Below, one piece after another: positions 17,100 to 25,189 of a stretch of 64,000 nt of DNA. The number at the start of each line of letters is the position of its first letter. Position 1 is the first letter of the stretch. The stretch covers positions 868,001-932,000 of the forward strand of contig NZ_CP058246.1 of the NCBI RefSeq assembly GCF_013388355.1. Direction: 5' to 3'. The DNA comes from Flavobacterium sp. LPB0248. GTDB lineage: Bacteria > Bacteroidota > Bacteroidia > Flavobacteriales > Flavobacteriaceae. A program made the translations under genes and the position numbers. The notes beneath the pieces are model-generated. The model ran no database searches, was not told the DNA's origin, and saw nothing but the letters and a program-made list of their open reading frames with translations.

Positions 17100-17669
17100 A
17101 TGAGCATTTCAAAACTTAATAATCCTGCATTAATTTTAATTGATATTCAAAAAGGTTTTCATGATGTTGCCTACTGGGGCGGAGATCGAAATAATGTTAC
17201 AGCAGAAGAAAAAGCGGGCGAACTTTTAGAGCTTTGGAGAACTAAAAAATTGCCCATTTTTCACGTACAGCATTGTTCTTCAAATCCAAATTCGATTTTA
17301 AACGAAACAAATTTAGGTAATGAATTTCAGGATATTGTAAAACCTCTTGAAGGAGAAACAATCATCAAAAAGAATGTCAATAGTGCTTTTATTGGAACGA
17401 ATTTAAAAGAGCTAATTGACACTGCCAAAATCACAAATCTTGTAATTGTCGGTTTAACTACAGATCACTGTGTTTCTACAACAACAAGAATGGCTGGAAA
17501 TTTTGGTTACAATGTTTATTTGGTTTCAGATGCAACAGCAACTTTTAATAAAAAAGGTCTAAACGGAGAAGATTTCTCTGCCGAATTAATACACCAAACC
17601 GCTTTAGCAAGTTTAAATGAAGAATTTGCTCAGGTTGTTGCTTCTGATTTTATTAAAGAGATTATTTAG
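17100..17669 (+). CDS. Isochorismatase-family cysteine hydrolase
   Basis: A 189-residue cysteine hydrolase related to nicotinamidase and isochorismatase. The catalytic triad is visible: Asp15 (LILIDIQKGF), a Lys at 90-91 (TIIKKNVNSAF) and nucleophile Cys124 (TTDHCVSTT). It is cytosolic and probably removes an amide or vinyl ether from a small molecule; the family does not allow the substrate to be predicted. It follows the esterase across a repeat and ends at another copy of that repeat, convergent with the next gene. Confidence 0.82.
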   Translation: MSISKLNNPALILIDIQKGFHDVAYWGGDRNNVTAEEKAGELLELWRTKKLPIFHVQHCSSNPNSILNETNLGNEFQDIVKPLEGETIIKKNVNSAFIGTNLKELIDTAKITNLVIVGLTTDHCVSTTTRMAGNFGYNVYLVSDATATFNKKGLNGEDFSAELIHQTALASLNEEFAQVVASDFIKEII

Positions 17670-17670
17670 T

Positions 17671-17750
17671 ATTCAGTCGCAGTTTTCAGTTTTGAATAGC
17701 AAAAAAAGTTGACAAAGTTCTAACTGAAAACTGCGACTGTGACTGTAAAC
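17671..17750. repeat. CAGTCGCAGTTTTCAGTT perfect inverted repeat
   Basis: An 18-base arm (CAGTCGCAGTTTTCAGTT, 17674-17691) is exactly complementary to 17722-17739. It occupies nearly all the space between two convergent genes and could act as a bidirectional terminator. The left arm recurs at 39024-39041. Confidence 0.8.
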
Positions 17751-17751
17751 T

Positions 17752-18180
17752 TTATTCTCCAGTATAAAGTATCTTCCCTGATTTTTTCAGAACATATCCT
17801 TTCCAAGGAATTAACTGCCAATCGCCGTTAACCCAAGAATCACCTTCTGATTTTCTTTCAAGGATGATTGATTCTTTTTGAGTATCAAGAAAAAGCTCAG
17901 CTTTATTTCCGTCAAAAATTACGTAGGAAACAGTAGAATACGTTTTTCCATCTTCAGCATGATTTAGTCTTGTACTGTTTTCAAAAACTCTAATACATTC
18001 TTTTTTAAGCGTAGACCAAGTATATCCAGCAGAAGCTTTACAGCCATGCGAATCGGAATCTCCTCCTACCGCAACTTCTTTTTGCGTCTCTTTCGGAGTT
18101 GTACTTGTATTTTCTTGAGAAACTTTTTTTCCGCAAGAAATTGCACTTGCTATAATCAAAAACAAAAACATCTTTTTCAT
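17752..18180 (-). CDS. Small lipoprotein, unknown function
   Basis: A 142-residue protein with a lipoprotein signal peptide (MKKMFLFLIIASAISC, lipid Cys16). The mature part starts with a low-complexity Lys/Thr/Glu linker, then GCKASAGYTWSTLKKECIRVFE, a two-Cys segment that may form a disulfide, and a beta-rich domain. The AGYTWS..C segment resembles one found in other small Bacteroidota lipoproteins. I do not recognise a function. Confidence 0.65.
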   Translation of the reverse strand: MKKMFLFLIIASAISCGKKVSQENTSTTPKETQKEVAVGGDSDSHGCKASAGYTWSTLKKECIRVFENSTRLNHAEDGKTYSTVSYVIFDGNKAELFLDTQKESIILERKSEGDSWVNGDWQLIPWKGYVLKKSGKILYTGE

Positions 18181-18207
18181 AATCCTAAATTTATTTAAAG
18201 TTCAAAA

Positions 18208-18235
18208 AAAAATAGGATTATAAAATCCTATTTTT
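18208..18235 (-). terminator. Hairpin terminator of the 18228-18731 gene
   Basis: A perfect 12-bp stem (AAAAATAGGATT / AATCCTATTTTT) with a four-base loop. The minus-strand RNA exits into a U-run. It overlaps the end of the coding region. Confidence 0.65.
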
Positions 18236-18731
18236 GATATAACCAAGTTTGATTTACTTCAAAGGTAATATTATCGTCGTTATCTACAAAGTATTTTAAC
18301 AAGACTTCCCCCCATAATTCGCCATTACTGTAATCTGCAATGATCCATCTGTGGTTTAAAATTTTTACTTTATTGATGATGAATTTCTTTCCATCAATCA
18401 TATCCTGACCTGTATAAGGATTCCCTTTTGGATTTGAATTGAAATCTAATAACTTTTCGGTTACAACTGGAATCAATTTTTCATATAGAATCACTTTTCC
18501 GCCAGAAGCGCTATTATCAAAGTAATTTTGTGCATTTTCATTATGTTCTAAAGAAAAATAATCAGCCTCTGCCAATTGAGTCTTTACTAGATTAATACTA
18601 TCTCTTAGTTTCTTAGTTGTTTTATCATATCTATTCTGCGCAAATTTTACTTCACCGCTGTAGAACGCATAAGTAAACACATTCATTAAAATGGCAAGAA
18701 TAAAAAGATAAAGCATTAAGGATTTTTTCAT
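18228..18731 (-). CDS. Membrane-anchored protein, unknown function
   Basis: A 167-residue protein with one N-terminal membrane segment (about 5-24) and a charged coil at about 32-55 (RYDKTTKKLRDSINLVKTQLAEAD). A compact soluble domain rich in aromatic residues follows (GKKFIINKVKILNHRWIIADYSNG, VNQTWLYQK). The topology suggests a periplasmic domain. It starts 12 bases after the MBL hydrolase stop, so they are co-transcribed. No family recognised. Confidence 0.6.
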   Translation of the reverse strand: MKKSLMLYLFILAILMNVFTYAFYSGEVKFAQNRYDKTTKKLRDSINLVKTQLAEADYFSLEHNENAQNYFDNSASGGKVILYEKLIPVVTEKLLDFNSNPKGNPYTGQDMIDGKKFIINKVKILNHRWIIADYSNGELWGEVLLKYFVDNDDNITFEVNQTWLYQK

Positions 18732-18743
18732 TGTGTGGTATAA

Positions 18744-19508
18744 TTAAATTGTAATTTCTAGATTGTCGTATGCTAAGAAAACATTTTCAGGAAGCTTCTG
18801 CTGGACTTCTTCATGAAAGCCCAAAACATGACTAATATGCGTTAAATAGGCTCTCTCAGGTTTAACCAGATCAATAAAATCAAGCGCTTCTTGAAGATTA
18901 AAATGAGTATCGTGAGGTTCAACACGCAAAGCATTCACCACCAAAACTTTAATTCCTTTCAGTTTTTCAACTTCAGCTTGTTCAATGGTTTTTACATCGG
19001 TTAAATAAGCAAAATCTTCTATTCTGTACCCGAAAACCTGTAAATCACCATGCATAGCATTTATCGGAATTGCCATTTTATCTCCAACGGCAAAAGGCGC
19101 ATTATTTTGCACTTCGATTGTTTTTACGCTTGGAGCTCCTGGATATTTATTTACGGTCTCGAAAACATAATCAAAACGGCGTCTTAGATTATCTAAAACA
19201 CGCTTATGTCCGTAAATCGGAATTTCTCCTTGTCTGAAATTAAATGGGCGAATATCGTCTAAACCAGCAGTGTGGTCAGAATGCTCGTGGGTAAAAAGAA
19301 TCGCATCGAGTTTTCGACATTCACAAGAAAGCATTTGCTGTCTGAAATCAGGACCACAATCAATAACATAAGAATGCTCGTCCCATGTTATCCAAATGGA
19401 TACACGAAGCCTTTTATCCTTAGCATCAGTGCTTTTACAAACTGGATGATCGATTCCGATAATTGGAATGCCTTGAGAAGTACCTGTACCTAAAAAATAA
19501 ACCTTCAA
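18744..19508 (-). CDS. Metallo-beta-lactamase-fold hydrolase, PhnP-like
   Basis: A 254-residue MBL-fold phosphodiesterase. The metal motif HEHSDH lies at 74-79, preceded by GTGTSQGIPIIGIDHPVC and DCGPDF. AGLDDIRPFN after the motif and HISHVLGFHEE near the end match the PhnP/RNase-Z-related branch. It probably cleaves a cyclic or linear phosphodiester in the cytosol. The likely start is TTG, since no in-frame ATG lies nearby and the first beta-strand (KVYFLGTGTS) begins at once. It shares a transcript with the downstream 18228 gene. Confidence 0.8.
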   Translation of the reverse strand: MKVYFLGTGTSQGIPIIGIDHPVCKSTDAKDKRLRVSIWITWDEHSYVIDCGPDFRQQMLSCECRKLDAILFTHEHSDHTAGLDDIRPFNFRQGEIPIYGHKRVLDNLRRRFDYVFETVNKYPGAPSVKTIEVQNNAPFAVGDKMAIPINAMHGDLQVFGYRIEDFAYLTDVKTIEQAEVEKLKGIKVLVVNALRVEPHDTHFNLQEALDFIDLVKPERAYLTHISHVLGFHEEVQQKLPENVFLAYDNLEITI

Positions 19509-19567
19509 TTGAACTTAATTTTTTTACAAAAATAGATTATTTCTCTTTCATTAGACTCCTAATTTAC

Positions 19568-19575
19568 TAACTTTG
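19568..19575 (+). promoter_or_regulatory. -7 promoter element TAACTTTG
   Basis: A TAnnTTTG match 22 bases before the ATG at 19598, in the gap between divergent genes. Confidence 0.55.
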
Positions 19576-19597
19576 TAACAAATCTATTTAAAACAAA

Positions 19598-21061
19598 ATG
19601 GGTACAGAAATAAAACTCAAGGGTGACAAGGTCATCGAACAGATTCCTTCTATAAAAGACAAAGCGTTACGCATTAATTTAAACGAAAATATTTACGGAA
19701 CATTTGCTGAGATTGGCGCTGGACAAGAGACCGTTAGACACTTTTTCAGATCTGGAGGTTCATCGGGAACTATTGCAAAAGCTATGTCTGCCTATGATAA
19801 AGATTTTAGTGATGCGGTTTATGGAGCCGAAAATGATGGAAGATACGTTACCGAAGAGCGTTTAAAAAAAATGCTTACCCATGAAGGACAAATCATCGAA
19901 GAGCGTTTAAGCCGAGAAAAACACCCAACAAAACTTTTTTTCAGTTACGCTAACACCGTTGCAACAATAGATTTTGCCAAACAATTCAAAGGTCACGGAT
20001 GGGTTGGAATTAGATACCAAATTGAACCAGACGAAGCTTATAACGAAATTATCCTTCATATTCGTTTTAAAGAGACTGACGCTAGATTACAACAAGAAAC
20101 ACTGGGAATTTTAGGAGTTAACTTAATTTACGGTGCTTTTTACAAATACAATGATCCTAAACGATTACTTAGATATTTATACGATCACTTAGATAAAGAT
20201 CAATTAGAGATCGACACCATCAACTTTTCTGGACCTCGTTTTGCCGATGTAGACAATCGTTTAATGAGTTTACAATTGGTTAAAAACGGAATGACAGATG
20301 CCGTAATGTTTAACCCAGAAGGAAAAAATATTTTACCAGCAGCTATCTTATACAAAAAGAACCTTTTAGCCTTAAGAGGAAGTTTTCGTCCTGTTACCAA
20401 AGTAAACATGGATATGTATGAGAAATCATTAAAAATGTTTCTTGAAGAGAATAAAGTCGAAAAAAACAATACGCTTGTTATTTTTGAAATCACACTTTCG
20501 AATTTACGTTCTGATGGAGAAATTGACGAACGTGACTTCATGGACAGAGCCGAATTGCTTTGTTCGCTTGGTCAGACCGTTATGATTTCGAATTTCCAAG
20601 AATATTATAAAGTTGTAGAATATTTCGCAAATTACACTAAAGCTCGTATGGGATTGGCAATGGGTGTAAATAACCTTGTTGATATTTTTGACGAGAAGTA
20701 TTATCGTCATTTAAGTGGAGGAATCTTAGAAGCTTTCGGTAAATTATTCTACCGTGACATGAAAGTATTCTTATACCCAATGCTAGATGAAGATGGAACA
20801 TTAATGAACTCAAACAATTTGAAGGTTCATCCTAGAATGAAAGAATTATATAAATTCTTTAAATTCAACGGAAAAGTGGTTGACATTGAAGACTACGATC
20901 CAAATATCCTAGATGTTTTCTCTAGAGAAATTTTAAAAATGATTAATCAAGGTAAAACGGGTTGGGAACCAATGCTTCCTCCAGGTATTCCAGAAATCAT
21001 TAAAGAACATCATCTTTTTGGATATCATCCTGAGAAAGAATTAGAACAAAATAAGCAATAA
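19598..21061 (+). CDS. Conserved cytosolic protein of unknown function
   Basis: A 487-residue soluble protein without signal peptide, membrane helix or an enzyme motif I can name. Conserved-looking blocks are EIGAGQETVRHFFRSGGSSGTIAKAMSAYD-like (about 39-67, here split for brevity), KLFFSYANTVATID, HGWVGIRYQ, LYDHL and LLPPGIPEIIKEHHLFGY near the end. Homologues are widespread and, as I recall, carry conflicting automatic labels such as nicotinate-nucleotide adenylyltransferase or TonB-dependent receptor; nothing in this sequence supports either. It is monocistronic with its own -7 element and a perfect terminator. Confidence 0.75.
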   Translation: MGTEIKLKGDKVIEQIPSIKDKALRINLNENIYGTFAEIGAGQETVRHFFRSGGSSGTIAKAMSAYDKDFSDAVYGAENDGRYVTEERLKKMLTHEGQIIEERLSREKHPTKLFFSYANTVATIDFAKQFKGHGWVGIRYQIEPDEAYNEIILHIRFKETDARLQQETLGILGVNLIYGAFYKYNDPKRLLRYLYDHLDKDQLEIDTINFSGPRFADVDNRLMSLQLVKNGMTDAVMFNPEGKNILPAAILYKKNLLALRGSFRPVTKVNMDMYEKSLKMFLEENKVEKNNTLVIFEITLSNLRSDGEIDERDFMDRAELLCSLGQTVMISNFQEYYKVVEYFANYTKARMGLAMGVNNLVDIFDEKYYRHLSGGILEAFGKLFYRDMKVFLYPMLDEDGTLMNSNNLKVHPRMKELYKFFKFNGKVVDIEDYDPNILDVFSREILKMINQGKTGWEPMLPPGIPEIIKEHHLFGYHPEKELEQNKQ

Positions 21062-21062
21062 T

Positions 21063-21089
21063 AAAAAAGTCCCTCCTTGGGACTTTTTT
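21063..21089 (+). terminator. Hairpin terminator
   Basis: A perfect 11-bp stem (AAAAAAGTCCC / GGGACTTTTTT) with a five-base loop and a T-run, two bases after the stop of the 19598 gene. Confidence 0.92.
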
Positions 21090-21091
21090 TT

Positions 21092-21307
21092 GTTTCAAGT
21101 TTTCTTTGTTTCAGGTTTCAAGTTGTTTTACATGACGTTTAGTTTTAACGCAAAGCACGCTAAGTTTTCTTGTCTACGTTTATGCCAAAAATGCAAAGTT
21201 CGCAAAGCTTAATCTATATAAAGCTTTGCGAACTTTGCGTATATCTTAGCGTGCTTTGCGTTTAAATATAAGTCACAACAGATAACTTGAAACATGAAAC
21301 TTGAAAC
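21092..21307. repeat. Triple nested inverted repeat (TTTCAAGT / CGCAAAGCACGC / GCAAAGTTCGC)
   Basis: There are three concentric pairs. The outer arms are GTTTCAAGT-type words at 21092-21125 and 21284-21307. The middle arms are exact complements of 18 bases (AACGCAAAGCACGCTAAG, 21147-21164, with 21245-21262). The inner arms are complementary at 18 of 19 bases (21192-21210 with 21221-21239). The whole 216 bases separate two convergent genes. Confidence 0.85.
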
Positions 21308-21309
21308 AA

Positions 21310-21762
21310 TTATTTCAAAATCTGCGAAGCGTGTTCTTTTGTTTTTACTTTTTCGATTACTTCTTCGATAATTCCTTTTTCGTCGATTACAAAAGTTGTT
21401 CTATGAATTCCGTCGTATTCTCTTCCCATAAATTTCTTTGGTCCCCAAACTCCAAACGCATTAATAACTGATTTGTCTTCGTCTGCGATTAATGGGAAAG
21501 GTAATTCATATTTATCTTTAAACTTAATTTGTGCTTTTGCACTGTCAGCACTCACTCCTAAAAGCTCGTAATTATTAGCTTGAAAACGATGAAAATTATC
21601 TCTCAAATCACATGCCTCCGCTGTACAGCCTGGAGTGCTCGCTTTTGGATAAAAGAAAACAACCAATTTTTTTCCTGCGTAATCTACCAATTTGTGTGTT
21701 TTTCCGTCTTGATCTATTCCAGAAAAATTTGGCGCTTTATCTCCTGCTTTTAATGTTGTCAT
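21310..21762 (-). CDS. bcp: Thioredoxin-dependent thiol peroxidase, Bcp/PrxQ type
   Basis: A 150-residue peroxiredoxin that reduces hydrogen peroxide and organic hydroperoxides using thioredoxin. The peroxidatic Cys46 lies in STPGCTAEAC and the resolving Cys51 is five residues on, the PrxQ arrangement. The thioredoxin-fold strand KKLVVFFYPKA and GVSADSAKAQIKF are typical. Full length, cytosolic. It stands alone, convergent with the 19598 gene across the nested repeat. Confidence 0.93.
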   Translation of the reverse strand: MTTLKAGDKAPNFSGIDQDGKTHKLVDYAGKKLVVFFYPKASTPGCTAEACDLRDNFHRFQANNYELLGVSADSAKAQIKFKDKYELPFPLIADEDKSVINAFGVWGPKKFMGREYDGIHRTTFVIDEKGIIEEVIEKVKTKEHASQILK

Positions 21763-22020
21763 ATTTTTATATTTTAGATTGTTGATTTTAGACTTTAGAT
21801 TAACAAAGATAACTCATAACTCAAAACTTTTTTCATGCCCCAGATTGCAGTTGAAACCCCGGAATTATGATAGTTTACATTTTTTGCATTTAAAAAGCGA
21901 CCGAAGGAAGCTCTTTTAAATGCAAAAAAATGTAACTAGCATAATGAGGAGTTGAAACGGAAAGCTGGATTAGGCACATCATTAAAATTATACTATTTTT
22001 ACAACATTAAAAATACGGAA

Positions 22021-22683
22021 ATGAATAAAGAAGCTCGCGTACAATTTGTTATTGATAAATTAAAAGAACTCTATCCTACTATACCTGTTCCGCTTGACCA
22101 TAAGGATCCTTACACGCTTTTAATCGCTGTTTTATTATCTGCACAATGTACCGATGTTCGTGTAAACCAAATTACACCTTTATTATTTGCAAAGGCCGAT
22201 AATCCGTATGATATGGTTAAAATGTCGGTGGAGGAAATTAAAGAAATTATTCGTCCGTGTGGTTTATCTCCTATGAAATCTAAAGGAATTCACGGTTTAT
22301 CTGAAATTTTGATTGAAAAACACAACGGAGAAGTTCCGCAGAGTTTTGAAGCGCTTGAGGCTTTACCCGCGGTTGGCCATAAAACAGCAAGTGTAGTAAT
22401 GTCACAAGCTTTTGGTGTTCCAGCTTTTCCTGTTGACACACACATTCACAGATTGATGTACAGATGGAATTTATCTAACGGAAAAAATGTAGCGCAAACC
22501 GAAAAAGATGCCAAAAGATTATTTCCGAGAGAATTATGGAACGACTTGCATTTGCAGATTATTTGGTACGGCCGAGAATATTCGCCAGCACGTGGATGGA
22601 ATCTTGAAAAAGATATTATCACCAAAACTGTCGGAAAGAAATCTCTCATTGAAGAACTTGAAAAAACAGTTTCAAAAAAATAA
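22021..22683 (+). CDS. nth: Endonuclease III-like DNA glycosylase lacking Fe-S cysteines
   Basis: A 220-residue HhH-GPD DNA glycosylase/AP lyase that removes oxidised pyrimidines. The hairpin-helix-hairpin LPAVGHKTASVV carries the catalytic Lys121, and Asp139 follows in FPVDTHIHRL (E. coli Nth Lys120, Asp138). Endonuclease III normally ends with four cysteines (C-x6-C-x2-C-x5-C) holding a [4Fe-4S] cluster; here the equivalent stretch reads REYSPARGWNLEKDIITK and has no cysteine. A longer frame starts at 21952, but those residues look non-coding, so I placed the start at this ATG (MNKEARV). A perfect terminator begins at the stop codon. Confidence 0.88.
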   Translation: MNKEARVQFVIDKLKELYPTIPVPLDHKDPYTLLIAVLLSAQCTDVRVNQITPLLFAKADNPYDMVKMSVEEIKEIIRPCGLSPMKSKGIHGLSEILIEKHNGEVPQSFEALEALPAVGHKTASVVMSQAFGVPAFPVDTHIHRLMYRWNLSNGKNVAQTEKDAKRLFPRELWNDLHLQIIWYGREYSPARGWNLEKDIITKTVGKKSLIEELEKTVSKK

Positions 22684-22713
22684 AGCACAAAGATTAAAAA
22701 TCTTTGTGCTTTA
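22681..22713. terminator. Hairpin terminator overlapping the nth stop
   Basis: A perfect 15-bp stem (TAAAGCACAAAGATT / complement) with a three-base loop. Its first three bases are the nth TAA. Confidence 0.85.
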
Positions 22714-22719
22714 ATGTGC

Positions 22720-22790
22720 CAATTAGAAAATTAGGCAATGTGTTCAGAATCTATAGAAATTTTCTAATTATCAAATTTTCTCATTACGCA
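22720..22790. repeat. AATTAGAAAATT inverted repeat
   Basis: AATTAGAAAATTA (from 22721) and AATTTTCTAATT (about 22758-22770) are complementary, and a further TCAAATTTTCTCATTA copy follows. The element sits between convergent genes. Confidence 0.5.
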
Positions 22791-22796
22791 ATTTAT

Positions 22797-23861
22797 TTAC
22801 ATTCCCGCTTTTAAAGCATTATATTCTGCCGTCATATCAAGCGATCTATAAACACCTAGCAATGTTTTTGTTGCATCTGAATTTTTAGGCTCTAGTGTAA
22901 GTACTTTTTTCAGATATGGAATTGCACTTCTTGTAATATCATCTTTTCTTGCACTAAGCTTATCGTACTTCTGCATCTCAGCTGGAGTAGTTCCTAGTGA
23001 AGAAATTTCATCGGCTAAATCTTTCTTCATTTGTAGTTTTAAGTAAGCCAGATTAATATAGGCATCTACATAATTTGGACTCAATTCTAAAACATAATTA
23101 TATACCGCTTCGGCTTTAGGATAATCTTTTCTTTCAAGGTATGCATAAGCAAGATTATTGTTTACTTCTATTTTTTTAGACGGTACAGATTCTGTTCTTG
23201 GTTTTTCATAAAATCCTTGTTGAATTGCTGATTCTCTAGCTTTTGGCGAAACAAAGGCATCTTCTTCTTTTGTTTTCTTGTTTGTAGCATAATACAAAAC
23301 TCCTTTTCCAGAGAAATTAATCTTTTTCAAAAGTTCATAATAAGTAACTGCTGCATTGAAATCTTTTGCATTTATAGACGAAGATGCCGCATTATACAAG
23401 TTTATGGTGTCTTTTTTATCAAACTGATATACTTTATAACTTTTTTCTGCGCTCTCTTTAAATTTTCCAGCATTAAAATCGGCCATTGCGCCGTTTACAA
23501 GACTGGCTTTCATATCTTTTAAAGCCATATTTGCTTTAACTGTCCATTTAAATTTTCCTGATTCGTTTTCGTATAAAAATACATCTTGATACGATTGCGA
23601 CGCTAATGTAAAATTATTAGCTGCATCTATATTTTTTACAGCTAAATCTTTTAAAACATTTCCTTTTAAGAAGTAGTAATCTGATTTATCTTCATCAGAA
23701 GCATTAAGAATAAGATATTCTGTTTTAGTTAAAATTGCCAAAGCTTCCTGGCTATTTCCTTTATCAAATAAAGACTGAGCTTCTTTAATTTTGTCTTTCT
23801 GTGCAAATGCGCCAATGCTTATCATCAATAAGAATGATAGCACTTTAATATTCTCTTTCAT
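22797..23861 (-). CDS. Exported tetratricopeptide-repeat protein
   Basis: A 354-residue protein with a signal peptide (residues 1-20, ending AFAQ) and several TPR-like helical pairs: KIKEAQSLFDKGNSQEALAIL near the start, VNNNLAYAYLERKDYPKAEAVYNYVL and ELSPNYVDAYINLAYLKLQM in the second half, and AIPYLKKVLTLEPKNSDA near the end. It probably acts as a periplasmic protein-interaction scaffold. The partner is unknown. It has a long AT-rich upstream region and is not in an operon with the sigma factor. Confidence 0.75.
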   Translation of the reverse strand: MKENIKVLSFLLMISIGAFAQKDKIKEAQSLFDKGNSQEALAILTKTEYLILNASDEDKSDYYFLKGNVLKDLAVKNIDAANNFTLASQSYQDVFLYENESGKFKWTVKANMALKDMKASLVNGAMADFNAGKFKESAEKSYKVYQFDKKDTINLYNAASSSINAKDFNAAVTYYELLKKINFSGKGVLYYATNKKTKEEDAFVSPKARESAIQQGFYEKPRTESVPSKKIEVNNNLAYAYLERKDYPKAEAVYNYVLELSPNYVDAYINLAYLKLQMKKDLADEISSLGTTPAEMQKYDKLSARKDDITRSAIPYLKKVLTLEPKNSDATKTLLGVYRSLDMTAEYNALKAGM

Positions 23862-24409
23862 TTTTCGGTTAAGTTTTGGTGGTTAAATGATTTTCTTGTT
23901 TTCTTTTAAGAAATAGCAAAACAGATAATTAAACTGGTTTAAAAATTATCCTTACTATTATCTTGAGTAAACATTTGCTGGTTCAAATATTTTTCTCAAA
24001 ATCAAATTAGCATCAAAACCTAACGTAATAAAGCAGGGTAGTTTTTTTTCATAAATAATTTTTTTTTGGGTTAAATATTTAATTCTTAGTTTATTATTTA
24101 TACAATTCTCTATACAAACAAATTTCACAATACGAATAACACTTATTAAAAGCGCATTAAACGAAATAAAAATTAGTTTTTTAACTAAAATAGAATTAAA
24201 AAGTAAATAAACACATTAATTCCCATCATAATGTTAAATTTTAACAAAACAGAAGAAAAATGCTGTAAAATACTTATATTTTTTATTTATGAATATAAAC
24301 AAACAAAAAACTCACTGTTTGTATAATAAAATATACGAACAGTGAGTTCTTCAACCAAAACGACCATTTGGTTTGTTTTAATAAACATCCGACAGGAGCA
24401 GTGGGCTGT
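23862..24409. other. AT-rich intergenic region upstream of the TPR gene
   Basis: About 550 bases holding the promoter side of the TPR gene and, at 24309-24348, the terminator of the sigma-factor transcript. A 31-codon plus-strand frame at 24231 is too weak to call. No RNA gene was recognised. Confidence 0.5.
24309..24348 (-). terminator. Hairpin terminator of the sigma-factor transcript
   Basis: The arms AACTCACTGTT and AACAGTGAGTT pair exactly and extend with GTAT/ATAC. The minus-strand RNA leaves the stem into a U-rich tract (TTTTTTGTTTGTTT). It lies 62 bases beyond the small gene at 24410. Confidence 0.8.
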
Positions 24410-24553
24410 TTAGTTAGCTATAATCTCAAAATTTTTATCATCAATCTTAACTACTGTCAAGGCTTTAGAATAATTCAATAAAAAAGAAACAACTTCTTTT
24501 TTAGGTTTAAGATTTTTAGAAGCTTGTGCTTTTTTTGAGTAAATTTTCCCCAT
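24410..24553 (-). CDS. 47-residue basic small protein downstream of the sigma factor
   Basis: The frame starts at an ATG (MGKIYSKKAQASKNLKPKKE) and ends at TAA just before a good terminator. The first 20 residues carry eight Lys; the rest is more hydrophobic (VVSFLLNYSKALTVVKIDD). It begins 51 bases after the sigma-factor stop on the same strand with no terminator between, so it is probably co-transcribed. The composition (strongly basic, then helix-like) and position make an accessory or anti-sigma role conceivable, but that is inference. I cannot name a family. Confidence 0.6.
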   Translation of the reverse strand: MGKIYSKKAQASKNLKPKKEVVSFLLNYSKALTVVKIDDKNFEIIAN

Positions 24554-24604
24554 ACTATTCAAAATGTTTTATACTAGTATAACGGGCTAATTATCAAAAT
24601 AGTA

Positions 24605-25189
24605 TTAGTCGGTTAAAATAATTTGATGTTTTTCTATTATTTTTCTCAAATTCATTAACGCGTAACGCATTCTCCCTAGCGCAGTATTGATGCTTACGTC
24701 AGTTACTTCTGAGATTTCTTTAAAACTCATATCCTGATACATGCGCATTACCAATACTTCTTTTTGATCTTCTGGAAGTTCTTCGATTAATTTTTTTAAA
24801 TCAATCTCGACTTGATCTACAATCATTTTGCCTTCTATTGTCAATGCATCGTCTGACATAATAGAGAAAATAGAAAACTCTTCTGTTTCTCTGTACATTG
24901 GCATTTTCTTTGTTTTTCGAAAATGATCTACGATTAAGTTATGAGAGATACGCATTACCCAAGGCAAGAATTTACCTTCTTCATTATACGAATTGCTTTT
25001 TAAAGTTTTAATAACTTTAATAAATGTGTCTTGAAAAATATCATTTGAAATATCTCTATCAGCAATCTTAGAATATATAAAACCATATATCTTAGATTCA
25101 TGCCTTTTTATTAATGTCGCCAGTGCAGCTTCGCTACCGTCAACATAATTTTTTACTAATAGAGCGTCTGGAGTATGCAGATCAGCCAT
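24605..25189 (-). CDS. RNA polymerase sigma-70 factor, ECF-like
   Basis: A 194-residue two-domain sigma factor. Region 2 spans about residues 23-97 (LIKRHESKIYGFIYSKI, DIFQDTFIKVIKTL, WVMRISHNLIVDHFRK), and region 4 about 130-185 (IEELPEDQKEVLVMRMYQDMSF and the helix-turn-helix FKEISEVTDVSINTALGRMRYAL). It lacks regions 1 and 3, as ECF factors do. No FecR-like anti-sigma or TonB receptor gene is adjacent; instead a 47-codon gene follows, then a terminator. It presumably directs polymerase to a stress- or surface-related regulon that cannot be read from this window. Confidence 0.88.
   Translation of the reverse strand: MADLHTPDALLVKNYVDGSEAALATLIKRHESKIYGFIYSKIADRDISNDIFQDTFIKVIKTLKSNSYNEEGKFLPWVMRISHNLIVDHFRKTKKMPMYRETEEFSIFSIMSDDALTIEGKMIVDQVEIDLKKLIEELPEDQKEVLVMRMYQDMSFKEISEVTDVSINTALGRMRYALMNLRKIIEKHQIILTD

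Noticed and set aside
21952..22020. N-terminal extension of endonuclease III
   Set aside because: It is longer than the family start and its residues show no similarity to Nth N-termini.
24231..24326. 31-codon plus-strand frame
   Set aside because: Overlaps the sigma-transcript terminator and shows only AT-driven composition.
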